A stretch of 64,000 nucleotides of DNA from Roseomonas populi (GTDB lineage: Bacteria; Pseudomonadota; Alphaproteobacteria; Acetobacterales; Acetobacteraceae): the NCBI RefSeq assembly GCF_024594815.1, contig NZ_JANJOU010000007.1, forward strand, positions 248,001-312,000, given 5' to 3'. Positions 63,275 through 64,000 of the stretch are shown one piece after another. The translations under genes were made by a program, and so were the position numbers. The stretch's first letter is position 1; the number at the start of each line of letters is the position of its first letter. The notes under the pieces are model-generated. The model had not been told where the DNA came from. It made no database searches and saw only the letters and a list, made by a program, of their open reading frames with translations.

Positions 63275-63907
63275 ATGAGCCTGACCACCGAGGTCCCCGC
63301 CGGAGAGGCCAGCGCCGCCGGCATTCCCGACGCCCGGGAGCCCTACGGCCTGTTCGAGGCCTGGTTCGCCGAGGCGACGGCCGGGGAGCCCAACGACCCC
63401 AACGCCATGTGCCTCTCCACGGCGACGCCAGAGGGCCGGCCTTCCTCCCGCATGGTGCTGCTCAAGGGGCGGGACGAGCGGGGCTTCGTTTTCTACACGA
63501 ACGAGGAGAGCCGGAAAGGCGGGGAGCTTTTCGCCAATCCGCAGGCCGCCCTCCTGTTCCACTGGAAGTCGCTGCGCCGGCAGGTGCGGGTGGAAGGGCG
63601 GGTGGAGCGGGTGACGGAAGCGGAATCGGACGCGTATTTCGCATCGCGTGCCCGAGGCTCCCGCCTCGCCGCCGCGGCCTCGGACCAGTCCCGCCCGCTG
63701 CCCTCCCGTGCCGTTTTCGAGGCTCGGATCAGGGAGCTGGACGCCACCTGCCCCGGCGACGCCATCGTCCGCCCCCCACATTGGGGCGGCTTCCGGGTGA
63801 TCCCGGCGGCGATGGAGTTCTGGCAGGACATGCCCTTCCGCATGCATGACCGGCTGGTGTTCGAGCGCGACGAGGAGGGCTGGCGCACCACGCGGCTCTA
63901 CCCTTGA
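63275..63907 (+). CDS. pdxH: pyridoxamine 5'-phosphate oxidase
   Basis: FMN-dependent oxidase of 210 residues making pyridoxal phosphate. PNAMCLSTATPEGRPSSRMV, VLLKGRDERGFVFYTNEESR, ALLFHWKSLRRQVRVEG, and the ending PFRMHDRLVFERDEEGW with WRTTRLYP, all family landmarks (RLYP end). AAGGGG precedes ATG 63275. Overlaps the following partial gene by 4 bp (TTGA). Confidence 0.94.
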   Translation: MSLTTEVPAGEASAAGIPDAREPYGLFEAWFAEATAGEPNDPNAMCLSTATPEGRPSSRMVLLKGRDERGFVFYTNEESRKGGELFANPQAALLFHWKSLRRQVRVEGRVERVTEAESDAYFASRARGSRLAAAASDQSRPLPSRAVFEARIRELDATCPGDAIVRPPHWGGFRVIPAAMEFWQDMPFRMHDRLVFERDEEGWRTTRLYP

Positions 63908-64000
63908 GCATTCCGGCCGCCCAGGCCAGGGCGGCGGCGCTGCTGTCCCGACTTACGGGCGGGGCAGGGCCGGTGGAGACCCATATCTCCGCCGTTTTCA
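63904..64000 (+). CDS. probable aminoglycoside phosphotransferase-like / AAA ATPase protein (5' fragment)
   Basis: Only about 32 codons before the window edge. TTG start at 63904 sharing TTGA with pdxH. Ala-rich helix SIPAAQARAAALLSRLTGGA then PVETHISAVF, which matches the N-terminus of the fused aminoglycoside phosphotransferase/ATPase family (THISxVFL is usual). Inference from ten residues; a longer sequence is needed. Confidence 0.5.
   Translation, partial: MSIPAAQARAAALLSRLTGGAGPVETHISAVF

Overview
The window is about 70% G+C, densely coded and free of rRNA, tRNA, CRISPR arrays or recognisable mobile elements. Protein similarities as I recognise them (3-oxoadipyl-CoA thiolase, TctC/Bug binding protein, DUF2336 protein, 3-hydroxybutyrate dehydrogenase beside a patatin, xseB-ispA-dxs, FabI, AlgI/J/F-type acetylation) point to an alphaproteobacterium, most likely of the Acetobacteraceae (Roseomonas-like). 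That placement is inference from content, not from a marker gene search.

Layout. 1-3166: ugpB-ugpA-ugpE (minus, ugpE cut by the window edge), glycerol-3-phosphate uptake, with a Pho-box-like triple repeat in front of ugpB. 3245-4775: a small unknown gene and a thiolase. 4798-28652: a 24-kb exopolysaccharide region: glycosyltransferases (two of them two-module fusions), galE, three proteins of unknown function, an SGNH esterase, and a polysaccharide O-acetylation set (AlgI, two AlgJ/AlgX-like proteins, AlgF) split over two convergent transcription units, plus a BcsC-like TPR protein with no visible outer-membrane barrel. 29185-32541: nucleoside hydrolase, a small unknown, glycerophosphodiester phosphodiesterase and an RlmI-type methyltransferase. 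32603-35858: slyA/marR-emrB-emrA efflux operon behind two copies of a SlyA-type palindrome. 35898-40292: sensor kinase, patatin, 3-hydroxybutyrate dehydrogenase and a flavoprotein disulfide-reductase relative that lacks its redox cysteines.

40399-48724 is core genome: rpmH-rnpA-yidD-yidC-engB-argB, then dapD-dapE. 48735-50935: DNA polymerase IV with an N-terminal zinc knuckle and a ROK sugar kinase. 51043-55407: tusA-like, histone-deacetylase-like, xseB, ispA, dxs, closed by a perfect hairpin. 55695-58752: a PAS-GGDEF diguanylate cyclase, a 2-hydroxyacid dehydrogenase and a TctC protein lie between dxs and tlyA, which are often adjacent in related bacteria. 59715-64000: a 47-residue unknown, a 402-residue unknown, aroC, fabI, pdxH and the start of a probable aminoglycoside-phosphotransferase-like gene.

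The parts worth most attention are the exopolysaccharide/acetylation region and two well-formed regulatory arrays (Pho box at ugpB, SlyA boxes at the efflux operon). The diguanylate cyclase may bear on exopolysaccharide output, but nothing in the sequence links them directly.
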